Source of the DNA: Polyangiaceae bacterium
Lineage (GTDB): Bacteria; Myxococcota_A; Polyangia; Polyangiales; Polyangiaceae
Assembly (NCBI GenBank): GCA_025936115.1
Contig: JAICTZ010000041.1
Span: 1 to 64,000, forward strand
DNA length: 64,000 nucleotides
Direction: 5' to 3'
The notes under the pieces were generated by a model. The model was given only the letters and a program-made list of their open reading frames with translations, was not told the origin of the DNA and did no database searches. The stretch's first letter is position 1; each line of letters opens with the position of its first letter. A program made the translations under genes and the position numbers. Below, piece after piece: positions 52,686-60,170 of the stretch.

Positions 52686-54197
52686 TCAGCGATACGGGTT
52701 CTTCCGCGCGATGCCGCTGGGTGCGCTCTCGGGGGCCGCCCGGGCCGTCGCTGGGACGGCAACGAGCGGGATCCGCTTCGCTTCCGGCGCTAGACGACGC
52801 GCTGCGGCCCGGGGCGTGTGTGCCGGCGGCGCGGGCTCCGCCGGGATCACGAGCGGTTCGGGTAAGCGAGCTTCCGTGGCCCGAGCTTCCGCCGAGCGAA
52901 CGGTCGGCGCGACCGGTGGCTCGCTTGCCACGAGCTTGGGGGCTCCCGGCGGTCGCTCGGGCGAGCGCAAGGAGACGCCGGTCGCGAGCGCAATGAGCGC
53001 GACCAGCAGCGTGGGGACGATCAATCGGCGCAGGCGTTGGGGTTCGGCCGCCACGGCGGGCGCTGGCCCCACCGGCGCCTCGGCCCGTGGCGACGCCCGA
53101 AGCCGCAGCTCGCTTGCCGGAACGCCCTGGTGCGGGTCGCGTACCGTTCGACGGAGCTCGAGCGGCGTGCTCGCAGGGGTGCCCGCGAGATCGGGCGCGA
53201 GACGAGCGATTGCGGCGCGCCGTTCCCGCAGTCGCTCGCCGAGCAGGCGCTCGACCCACGCAGCGACCTCGGCATGTGACGCCATCGAGCCGTGGCGCTC
53301 GAGCTCTTGGAGGGCCGCCGCCATCTCGCGCGCGGATTGAAAGCGCGCTCGCGCGTCACGAGCGCAGCCCCGCGCGACGAACTCCCGGACGGCGGGCGCG
53401 ACCTCGCGGTGTCCCTCCAGGGACGGCACGCCCTCTTCGACGATGGCTCGCGCGAGGTGCCCGTCGGCGAGGTCCGGCCAGAGCTCCTCGCCGGTGAGCG
53501 CGAGCCAGAGCGTGACGCCGAGCGCGTACAAATCGAGCGGCACTCCCACGGGCTCCCGCAGCAGGTATTCGGGCGCAAAGTAGAGCACTTTGCCGACGAA
53601 GCAGCCCGGCTCCGTCACTCTGCGGCCGAGCGCGCTCCGCGCGACGCCGAAGTCCGACAAGCGGGCAACGCCGTCGCTCACGCCGAGCAGAATGTTCTCG
53701 AGTGAAACGTCGCGGTGCAAGATGTCGAGCGGACGTCCGTCGCCGTCGCGCGCTTCGTGGACGGCGCTGAGCGCGGCGAGCACGTCGAGCGCCATGCGCA
53801 GCACGACGGCCACCGGCAGCTTTTCGCCGGCGTCATGCGCGGCGTCGACCAAATCGGAGAGCGACCCGCCTTCGACGTAGTCGAGCACGATGAACGGTCC
53901 GAGCTCGTCCCAGCCGATCTGATGCGTGCCGACGACGTTGGCGTGGTGCAAACGTGCCGCCACGCGCGCTTCGACGAGGAAACGCTGCACGGCCTCGTCG
54001 TTGCCTGCGAGCTCCGCCTTCAGCCGCTTCTGCACCACCAGTCGCTCGAAGCCGCCCGTGCCGAGCGTCCGCGCGAGGTACGCCGTCGCCATGCCGCCCT
54101 GGCCGAGCTCGAACAGCGTTTCGAGCTCGGTCGTGCTCTTCGCTTTCGGAACGTCGAGCCAATTGCGGCTCTGAGGTTCGGGAACGCCGGCCAGCAT
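52686..54197 (-). CDS. Transmembrane Ser/Thr protein kinase, HRDVS variant
   Basis: 503 residues from the ATG at 54197; TGATG joins it to the upstream gene. Kinase domain ~25-305: Gly loop GQGGMA, Lys57 in LVVQKRLK, catalytic loop HRDVSLEN (Asp163, with Ser where HRDxKPEN kinases have Lys) and SDFGVA (182-184). This HRDVS form is common in myxobacterial kinases. A helix (RLIVPTLLVALIALATGVSL) at ~400-420 is followed by an Ala/Pro tail. It is probably co-expressed with the exported TPR-like protein it overlaps. Confidence 0.9.
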   Translation of the reverse strand: MLAGVPEPQSRNWLDVPKAKSTTELETLFELGQGGMATAYLARTLGTGGFERLVVQKRLKAELAGNDEAVQRFLVEARVAARLHHANVVGTHQIGWDELGPFIVLDYVEGGSLSDLVDAAHDAGEKLPVAVVLRMALDVLAALSAVHEARDGDGRPLDILHRDVSLENILLGVSDGVARLSDFGVARSALGRRVTEPGCFVGKVLYFAPEYLLREPVGVPLDLYALGVTLWLALTGEELWPDLADGHLARAIVEEGVPSLEGHREVAPAVREFVARGCARDARARFQSAREMAAALQELERHGSMASHAEVAAWVERLLGERLRERRAAIARLAPDLAGTPASTPLELRRTVRDPHQGVPASELRLRASPRAEAPVGPAPAVAAEPQRLRRLIVPTLLVALIALATGVSLRSPERPPGAPKLVASEPPVAPTVRSAEARATEARLPEPLVIPAEPAPPAHTPRAAARRLAPEAKRIPLVAVPATARAAPESAPSGIARKNPYR

Positions 54198-55009
54198 CAA
54201 AACGCTCCGCGCAACGAAATGGCCGCTGACTGCGGGCTCAGGCTGGCTTTCACTTCGGTTCGCGGACTCCACGCGACGAGCCGGAGTCCCACGTAGGCGG
54301 TTGCTCCGGCGGTGACGAGTGTCGCCGCGAGCAACGCGTCGGTACGGTGGGCGCGCGCCATCACGTCCTGGTTGTCGCTTGCGGTACCGGGCAGACGCGC
54401 CTTGGCGTCCAGCGTGTCGACGCCGGACCACACCATGACGCCCGTGAGCACGAGCGTTGCGCCGACGCCCGCGTAAAAGATCGCCGGTGACCAGCTGCGC
54501 GGTGTTTCGCGCGCGTCGCTGCGTCCGGGGGCGCTGGTCGCGAGCGGCGCGGTGCTCGCCTGCGTGAGGGTCGTTGCCGCCGTGGTCGGTCCCGCCGGCC
54601 TCGGCTGTTCGGTTGCAGGTTGCACGCTCGGGAGCGTTCGAGCTTCGCTGAGGGCCTGGTCGCCGAGCTTGACGAGCTCCGGCGCGTCGTTGCGGTGTGT
54701 CGCGCGTGTGCCGGCTTCTTCGAGCAGCGCGCGGTCTTGCGCCCGGCGTGCGGCCGCGATGGCGTTGGCGAGTGCGTCGTCGTTCGGCACGAGCGCGTCG
54801 GCGTCGAGGAACGCGCGCGCTGACGCAGCGTAGTCGGCGCGATCGTAGGCGCTGACGGCGCGGTCATACGCGGCCGCGGCGCGCTCGCGTGTCCCGGCGC
54901 CGCTCGCAGCGGACGGTTCCGCATGACACGGCGAGGCCCATACGGGCGGAAGTAGCGACAGCGCCAGGGCGGCGCTGTGCGCACGCAGCGTGCGCCGCGA
55001 GCTCAGCAC
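54197..55009 (-). CDS. Exported TPR-like protein coupled to the Ser/Thr kinase
   Basis: About 270 residues from the GTG at 55009, chosen because a proper signal peptide follows (LSSRRTLRAHSAALALSLLPPVWA); an upstream GTG at 55054 is possible. The front is helical and TPR-like (AYDRAVSAYDRADYAASARAFLDADALV). Two C-terminal hydrophobic segments (IFYAGVGATLVLTGVMVW, LLAATLVTAGATAYVGL) follow a Pro/Thr linker. The layout parallels the protein at 2100-3185, also near a kinase. The stop and the kinase start share one base (TGATG). The 292 bp upstream hold no gene I can support. Confidence 0.7.
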   Translation of the reverse strand: MLSSRRTLRAHSAALALSLLPPVWASPCHAEPSAASGAGTRERAAAAYDRAVSAYDRADYAASARAFLDADALVPNDDALANAIAAARRAQDRALLEEAGTRATHRNDAPELVKLGDQALSEARTLPSVQPATEQPRPAGPTTAATTLTQASTAPLATSAPGRSDARETPRSWSPAIFYAGVGATLVLTGVMVWSGVDTLDAKARLPGTASDNQDVMARAHRTDALLAATLVTAGATAYVGLRLVAWSPRTEVKASLSPQSAAISLRGAF

Positions 55010-55301
55010 CCCACAATGATGCGGCCAATGCGCGTGCTCGCCAATGCAATTCACCGCCCCGGCCGCGTGATCGCTGCTCGCTTCGGCAGATTGCTACATG
55101 TCGCAGCTCGCCGCTCGATCCGTGACGGCGCTAACTCAGCGGTGTTATCTCCGCACGGCGCGATGTGCCGAAGCCGCGGGGGCGGAGCGCGACGTGTTGC
55201 AATTCACCCTGCTCGCGCAGTGTCGCCTGGCTCTCCGCGCTCGTGCTTCGTCGACCGGGCGAGTCTCTGGCGTCTTTCGTCGAATCGACTAAAGACTGCA
55301 C

Positions 55302-56399
55302 GTGACGAAAGCAACGCCGCCCGCCGTGGCGCGCACGGTCGCCGGTGGTGTACTTGCCTTCGCGCTCGTCCGGTGTTCGCTCGTGGTCGGCGACTTGCCT
55401 GACCCCATCACCGAGCACCCGGGAAGCGCGGGGACCAGCGCAGGCGCTCTCGGCGTCGCAGGGCGTGGCGGCACGGCGAGCACGGCTGGTTCGTCACCTT
55501 CGGGCGGAAACGCGGGCGCAGCGCGAGTCGAGCCGTCGGGCGGCACGAGCGCTGCCGGCGACCCTGGAGATGGCGCGACAGGCGGCGCGGACGAGAGCGC
55601 AGGCTCCGGCGCTGTCGAAGGCGTAGGCGGCACCCGTAGCGCAGGAGGCACGTCAGCCTCGAGCGACGGAGGCCGCACGAACGTTGGCGGCAGCGCCGGG
55701 ACGCAGTCGGGGACGGGCGGGCACGCTCACGCGGGAAGTAGCGGCACTCCGAGCGGGAGCGGCGGTCACGCTGCGGGAGCCGCTGGTCGCAGTGGCGCGA
55801 GCGGCATGGGTTCGAGCGCGAGCGGTGGTGCCGGCAAAGGCGCAGGCGGGTCCAGCACCGGCGGTTCGACTTCAGGTAGTGGCGGTTCGAACGCAGGCAG
55901 CGGCGGTTCGAGTGCAGGCAGCGGCGGTTCGAGTGCAGGCAGCGGCGGTTCGAGTCCCGGAGCGGGCGGCTCGTCTGCGGGTAGCGGAGGGTCGAGCGCG
56001 GGTCGAGGCGGCGCGGGTGGAGGCGGTGCAGCCGGTTCGGGCGGCTCGCTCGAATGCGACTCGGACCACGACGGCGCGCGTTCGAAAGCCGCGGCATGCG
56101 GCGGCGACGATTGCGACGACGGCGATTCGAGCGCCCACCCCGGACAAGAGAGCTACTTCACATCCGCGAGCGCTACGGTGGGCTTCGATTACGACTGCAA
56201 CGGTCACAGCGAGCCACAGTTTCCAAGCATCGACTGCTCCACTCAACCGCTGGTCGATTGCGCGGGCGAGGGTTTCTCCGGGACTGCGCCCGCCTGCGGC
56301 GAGGAGGGCTCGTGGACCGAGTGTGCTCCCGCGGTGGCTCCGCTCCCGCTCTTGTGCGTTGCCGTCGACAAGGGCACGCGGCGACAGGCGTGCCGCTGA
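55302..56399 (+). CDS. Gly/Ser-rich lipoprotein with C-terminal metal-binding-like motif
   Basis: 365 residues, GTG start. The signal ends in FALVRC, a lipobox-like site. Residues ~30-245 are a Gly/Ser/Ala/Thr spacer containing seven 21-bp DNA repeats. The end (~250-365) has CDSDHDGARSKAAACGGDDCDDGDSSAHPG and DYDCNG, close to the 'putative metal-binding motif' (MopE-like, DDCDDxDxxxxPG...CNG) of myxobacterial surface proteins; the aspartates suggest calcium. About eight cysteines probably form disulfides. Confidence 0.78.
   Translation: MTKATPPAVARTVAGGVLAFALVRCSLVVGDLPDPITEHPGSAGTSAGALGVAGRGGTASTAGSSPSGGNAGAARVEPSGGTSAAGDPGDGATGGADESAGSGAVEGVGGTRSAGGTSASSDGGRTNVGGSAGTQSGTGGHAHAGSSGTPSGSGGHAAGAAGRSGASGMGSSASGGAGKGAGGSSTGGSTSGSGGSNAGSGGSSAGSGGSSAGSGGSSPGAGGSSAGSGGSSAGRGGAGGGGAAGSGGSLECDSDHDGARSKAAACGGDDCDDGDSSAHPGQESYFTSASATVGFDYDCNGHSEPQFPSIDCSTQPLVDCAGEGFSGTAPACGEEGSWTECAPAVAPLPLLCVAVDKGTRRQACR
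55860..56006 (+). repeat. Seven 21-bp tandem repeats in the Gly/Ser lipoprotein gene
   Basis: Units start every 21 bp from 55860 with the core GGCGGTTCGAGTGCAGGCAG. Copies 3 and 4 are identical and the outer ones degenerate. Each encodes GGSSAGS or close to it. Confidence 0.85.
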
Positions 56400-56490
56400 C
56401 GGACGTCACACTGGTCTGAACGCGAGCTCGCCGTCGCTCGGCTCACGGCCCGTGCGTCAGGCGGCGACGGCTGGGATTTCTAGTGAAATA

Positions 56491-56525
56491 CATTAGCATT
56501 GACTAATGAATTAGCTGGAGCTAAT
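56491..56525. promoter_or_regulatory. Two palindromic operators for the ArsR-family regulator
   Basis: CATTAG-N6-CTAATG (56491-56508) and ATTAGC-TGGA-GCTAAT (56510-56525) are perfect inverted repeats placed back to back, ending 9 bp before the regulator start. The patch is strikingly AT-rich for this genome. They fit ArsR-type autoregulation. Confidence 0.65.
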
Positions 56526-56534
56526 GGATAGATC

Positions 56535-56864
56535 ATGCGAAGCGCGGCTGCTCTAGATTCCGTGATGCGCACCCTCGCCGATCCAACCCGGCGCGGTATC
56601 TTCGAGCGGATCGTGAAGTCCGGCGAGATCCGTGTCGTAGAGCTGACGCAGGGCAGCGGCGTTACGCAGGGAGCTATCTCGCAGCACCTGCATTCGCTGA
56701 AAAGAGCGGGGCTGATCGCGGATCGCGCGCAGGGACGCAACGTCTTCTATCGCGCGGAGCCCAAGGGGCTCGCACCGCTCGTGGATTGGATGGGCCACTA
56801 CGGCGTCTTCTGGCGCCAGCGCTTCGTCAACCTCCGAACCCTGCTGAAGGAAATCGACCGATGA
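56535..56864 (+). CDS. ArsR-family transcription regulator (no metal-site Cys)
   Basis: 109 residues. The winged helix is clear: VMRTLADPTRRGIFERIVKSG, VVELTQGSGVTQGAISQHLHSL and GLIADRAQGRNVFYRAEP. The protein contains no Cys, so it is not a CxCxxC-type metal sensor. It belongs to the group paired with AHSA1/SRPBCC genes. It overlaps the next gene as ATGA and lies behind two palindromes. Confidence 0.92.
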   Translation: MRSAAALDSVMRTLADPTRRGIFERIVKSGEIRVVELTQGSGVTQGAISQHLHSLKRAGLIADRAQGRNVFYRAEPKGLAPLVDWMGHYGVFWRQRFVNLRTLLKEIDR

Positions 56865-57340
56865 CCCACGCTGCACTCAAATCCGACACCCAAGAAATCG
56901 TCGTCGACGAGGTCTTCCCGCACGCGCCGGAGCTGCTCTGGAAAACGCTGACGAACGGCGAGTTGATGGCGCGTTGGCTGATGGCACCGACTGGGTTTGC
57001 AGCCGTAAAGGGCACGCATTTCACGATGCAGACCACTCCGGGCGGCGCGTGGGACGGAGTCATTCACTGCCAAGTCTTGGAGGCGATCCCCAACGAAAAG
57101 CTGGCTTATTCGTGGCAGGGTGGACACCCCGACAACGCTGGCTACGGCGCGCCGCTGGACAGCGTAGTCACCTGGAGTCTCACCAAGGTCGACGACGGCA
57201 CACGCCTGCGCCTCGTCCACGCCGGCTTCGTTTCACCCAAGAACGATGCTGCGTACAAGAACATGGGCGAAGGCTGGAAGAAGGTCGTCGCCAAGGTCGG
57301 AGCGATGTCCGGAGAAGCAAATGAAGGAGTGAGGAAATGA
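56861..57340 (+). CDS. SRPBCC/AHSA1-family protein
   Basis: 159 residues. The ATG overlaps the regulator's stop; GAAGGAAAT lies upstream. START-like fold motifs: VFPHAPELLWKTLTNGELMARWLM, YSWQGGHPDNAGYGAPLDSVVTWSL and a last helix, GWKKVVAKVGAM. Such proteins bind small hydrophobic ligands in the cytoplasm. It is the standard partner of ArsR regulators of this type. Its stop overlaps a third short frame at 57337. Confidence 0.9.
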   Translation: MTHAALKSDTQEIVVDEVFPHAPELLWKTLTNGELMARWLMAPTGFAAVKGTHFTMQTTPGGAWDGVIHCQVLEAIPNEKLAYSWQGGHPDNAGYGAPLDSVVTWSLTKVDDGTRLRLVHAGFVSPKNDAAYKNMGEGWKKVVAKVGAMSGEANEGVRK

Positions 57341-57552
57341 ACGAGACGTACACGGGCGGCTGCGTGCGGAAAAATTTCGCCACCGAATTTCGGGTGAACC
57401 CGCTGTTCCTGAACCATTGGTTTCAAGGGATCGCAGCCCATTCGACCTTGCCGGCCGTCAGCGGAGTCGACGGAACCCGAGTATCTGGCGGGAAAGCTGC
57501 AGTGAACTTAACGTCACAGCGCGTCGAGCGCGCCCTGGAACTCCGCCAGTAA
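57337..57552 (+). pseudogene. Truncated third gene of the ArsR operon
   Basis: A 71-residue frame begins with an ATGA overlap and a GAGG upstream, so translation is likely to begin. MNETYTGGC matches the typical start of GFA (glutathione-dependent formaldehyde-activating-like) proteins. After nine residues the sequence (VRKNFATEFRVNPLFLNHWF...) leaves the family, and the frame runs 39 bp into the convergent PLP-enzyme gene. The simplest reading is a gene cut short by deletion. Confidence 0.4.
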
Positions 57553-58767
57553 ATCGCGGCGATCCTCGATGCCGATGGAAATGCGCACGAGCGCGTCGGT
57601 GATGCCCGCGCCCGCGAGCTCTTCGGGTGACATTTCGGAGTGCGTCGTCGTCGCGGGGTGACATGCGAGCGTTTCGACGCCGCCGAGGCTCACGGCGTTC
57701 TTGGCGATCGTGAGCCGGCGCAAAAAATCGAAGGCAGCCTGCTTGCCGCCCTCGAGCTCGAAGGCGAACACCGCGCCCGAGAAATCACACTGCGCGTCGC
57801 GAATGCGGATCTGCTCCGGATCGGAAAAAAGCGCCGGGTAGTGGAGGCGAGCGATGCGCGGATGCCCGGCCAGCGCCTCCACGATGCGCTGAGCGTTCTT
57901 GCTCTGGCGCGTCATGCGTAGCTCGACCGTCGGCAGTCGGCTGTTCAAGAGCCAGCACTCGTCCGGCTGCAGAATGTTGCCGAGAATCGCGCGCATGCCG
58001 CGTAGGCTCGCGATGAGCTCGAGGTCCTTACCGAGCACCACGCCGCCCAGCATGTCGCTGTGTCCCGCCAAATACTTGGTTGCGGAATAGACGCAGAGGT
58101 CGGCGCCGAGCGCGAGCGGATGCTGGAAAATCGGCCCCAGGAAGGTGTTGTCGACGACCACGAGCGGCGCGGTGCCGGCGTGCCGCTTGGCCGCGCGCAC
58201 GGCCGCGGCGATGTCGCACATGACGAGCGTGGGATTGGCCGGGGTCTCGAGGAAGGCGAGCTTCAGGTTGGGGGTGGTCTCGATGGCGTGCGCGAGCTCG
58301 GCACTCGCGGCGGCGGGCACGGGGACGCCGCGCAGGCCGAGCGGCTCGAGCAATTGATGGATCAGGTGCTGGGTGCCGCCGTAAACGGGCGTCGTGTAGA
58401 CGAAGCTCGAGCCCGGCGGACAGGTGGTCAGAAAGATCGTCGAAATCGCCGCCATGCCCGAGTTGAAGACGGCCGCCTCTTCGGCGCCGCGCTCGAGCGG
58501 CACGACTTGATCCTCGACGATCTCGGCGTTCGGGTGCGAGAGCCGCGAGTAGATCAGATCGATGTTCTCCCCGTCGGACGGCCGCGAGCGGCCGAGCGCG
58601 ATCGAGAAGGCGCGCTCGGCGGCCTCGGGGCTCGAGAACACGTAGGTCGACGAGCGAAACACCGCGGGGCGCGCCGACCCGACGGAGAGCCGCGGGTCGA
58701 ACCCGCGCGTGAGCACGGCCGTCGGCGGCCGAACGACATAGGGCGGCTTCTTCTTGGGTGCGGCCAT
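57514..58767 (-). CDS. Cys/Met-metabolism PLP enzyme (cystathionine gamma-synthase/lyase family)
   Basis: 417 residues. Family motifs: FRSSTYVFSSPEAAERAF, YSRLSHPNAEIVEDQ, FNSGMAAISTIFLT, the aspartate of VVVDNTFLGPIFQHPL and the PLP Lys in YSATKYLAGHSDMLGG. The C-terminal GGVETLACHPATTTHSEMSPEE fits. The family covers cystathionine gamma-synthase, cystathionine lyases and methionine gamma-lyase; sequence alone does not separate them here. It is divergent from the hotdog-SnoaL gene (65 bp). Confidence 0.92.
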   Translation of the reverse strand: MAAPKKKPPYVVRPPTAVLTRGFDPRLSVGSARPAVFRSSTYVFSSPEAAERAFSIALGRSRPSDGENIDLIYSRLSHPNAEIVEDQVVPLERGAEEAAVFNSGMAAISTIFLTTCPPGSSFVYTTPVYGGTQHLIHQLLEPLGLRGVPVPAAASAELAHAIETTPNLKLAFLETPANPTLVMCDIAAAVRAAKRHAGTAPLVVVDNTFLGPIFQHPLALGADLCVYSATKYLAGHSDMLGGVVLGKDLELIASLRGMRAILGNILQPDECWLLNSRLPTVELRMTRQSKNAQRIVEALAGHPRIARLHYPALFSDPEQIRIRDAQCDFSGAVFAFELEGGKQAAFDFLRRLTIAKNAVSLGGVETLACHPATTTHSEMSPEELAGAGITDALVRISIGIEDRRDLLAEFQGALDAL

Positions 58768-58796
58768 CCTGAGCAGGGTACCCGGAACCGCCCGTA

Positions 58797-58825
58797 TTGA
58801 CCACCAATCGCCACGGTCTTAGACA
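58797..58825 (+). promoter_or_regulatory. Sigma-70-like promoter, possibly leaderless
   Basis: TTGACC (58797-58802), a 17-bp spacer and TAGACA (58820-58825). Transcription would begin about at the ATG (58833). The -10 hexamer equals that before the ABC transporter (34989). Confidence 0.45.
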
Positions 58826-58843
58826 GGTCAAGATGATTGACCT
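58825..58843. promoter_or_regulatory. MarR-type operator over the start codon
   Basis: AGGTCAA-GATGA-TTGACCT is a perfect 7+7 inverted repeat. It overlaps the promoter's -10 end and the ATG at 58833. A further TTGACC half-site lies at 58797-58802. A MarR gene is second in the operon, so autorepression is likely. Confidence 0.6.
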
Positions 58844-59675
58844 ATCGCAGGCGCCGGGTCTCCGGCTCGCGCTCGAAGCCGCCGTCGAGCCGCATTTCGT
58901 CGATGCCATGGGCCACATGAACGTGGCCTTCTACGCGCAGCTGTTCGACCGCGCCGTCTGGCAACGCTTCGGCGAGCTCGGGCTCGACGCCGCGTATCTC
59001 GCACGTGAAGGCCGCGGTATGTTCGCGCTGGAGGAGAACACCCGCTACATCGCCGAGCTCAGGGAAGGTGAGCGGCTCGAGATCCGCACGGCGCTCCTCG
59101 AAGTGCGCGACAAGACACTGCGCTTCGTGCAGTACCTGCGCAACGTCGAAAAGCAGAAGCTTGCCGCGACGCAAGAAATCGTCGTCGGCCATATCGATCT
59201 CGCCACGCGGCGCACCACGCCCATCCCCGCCGAGCTCCGCGCGCGCCTCACGTCCGCGGTCGTGACGTCGCTGCCCGATCTCGGCCTGACCGAAGCGGGC
59301 GCGCAAGCGTTCGCGCGACGGTGGATCGACGACTGGAATCGGCGCGATGTCGAAGCCGTGCTCGCGCACTACGCCGACGACGCCACGTTCGTGAGCCCGC
59401 GCGCCGAGCGCATCACGGGCAACCCGGTGGTCCTCGGCAAGAACGCCCTGCGCGCCTACTGGCAAGCCGGGCTCGCCCAACATCGGAAGCTCGAATTCAC
59501 GCTCGACGGCGCGCTCTGGTCGCCGCGCGCGGAGACGCTCACCGTGCTCTACCGCGCCGCCTTCAACGACCAAGCGCCGAACCGCGCCTCGGAGGTCATG
59601 CGCTTCCGCGGCTCGAGCATCGTGCGCGGGGAAGCGTTTTACGGCGGCACGGCCGAGCGCAGCGTGCCGGCATGA
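58833..59675 (+). CDS. Hotdog thioesterase fused to SnoaL-like domain
   Basis: 280 residues from the ATG at 58833. Residues ~10-140 form a 4HBT/hotdog thioesterase-like domain (VEPHFVDAMGHMNVAFYAQLFDRAVWQ, LREGERLEIRTALLEVRDKTLRFVQ); Asp17-type DxMGHMN is the usual active-site region. Residues ~155-275 are a SnoaL/NTF2-like cone (FARRWIDDWNRRDVEAVLAHYADDATFVSPRAE). The pairing suggests action on an acyl-CoA or hydroxylated small molecule. It overlaps the MarR gene as ATGA. Confidence 0.82.
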   Translation: MIDLSQAPGLRLALEAAVEPHFVDAMGHMNVAFYAQLFDRAVWQRFGELGLDAAYLAREGRGMFALEENTRYIAELREGERLEIRTALLEVRDKTLRFVQYLRNVEKQKLAATQEIVVGHIDLATRRTTPIPAELRARLTSAVVTSLPDLGLTEAGAQAFARRWIDDWNRRDVEAVLAHYADDATFVSPRAERITGNPVVLGKNALRAYWQAGLAQHRKLEFTLDGALWSPRAETLTVLYRAAFNDQAPNRASEVMRFRGSSIVRGEAFYGGTAERSVPA

Positions 59676-60160
59676 AGCGTTCGAGCGGAGCGCGGGTTCC
59701 CGGCACCGAAGCGCCGTCCGCCGAGGTGCAGCTGAGCGACTGGGGTGAAAACGAGCCGCTTGCGTTGCTCTATTTCGGCTTCCGTGCGGTCGTGAAGAAG
59801 CCGGACCAAGAGCTCGCTCGGCACGGGCTCGGGCGTGTTCACCACCGCATCCTGTTCTTCATCGCGCGTTCGCCCGGCCTCGGCACGATCGAGCTCCTGC
59901 GCACGCTCGACGTGAGTAAGCAAGCATTGCACGGGCCGCTTCGTCGCCTGCAACGCGAGCGGCTGGTTCAAAGCGTGCGCGATCCCGACAACGCCCGCCA
60001 ACGCCGCCTCACGCTCACGCCGCGCGGGCGAGCGCTCGAGCGCCGGCTGTCGGGCTACCAGCGCGGGCTCTTCGCCGCCGCGTTCCGCAGCGTCGGGCCG
60101 GCGGACGCTCAGGGCTTTTGTGCGGTGATGCGCGCTCTTGCGCTCGAGGCCCGCAGCTGA
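59672..60160 (+). CDS. MarR-family transcription regulator
   Basis: 162 residues. The winged helix is clear: LGRVHHRILFFIARSPGLGTIELLRTLDVSKQALHGPLRRLQRERLV and the wing DPDNARQRRLTLTPRG. The ATG overlaps the upstream stop. It probably represses its own operon through the palindrome at 58825-58843, with release by the substrate of the hotdog-SnoaL protein; the release signal is inference. Confidence 0.9.
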   Translation: MKRSSGARVPGTEAPSAEVQLSDWGENEPLALLYFGFRAVVKKPDQELARHGLGRVHHRILFFIARSPGLGTIELLRTLDVSKQALHGPLRRLQRERLVQSVRDPDNARQRRLTLTPRGRALERRLSGYQRGLFAAAFRSVGPADAQGFCAVMRALALEARS

Positions 60161-60170
60161 TGCGTGGCGC

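Noticed and set aside
55098..55292. 64-codon frame between the kinase partner and the Gly-rich lipoprotein
   Set aside because: The composition is not protein-like, there is no ribosome-binding site and no family resemblance.
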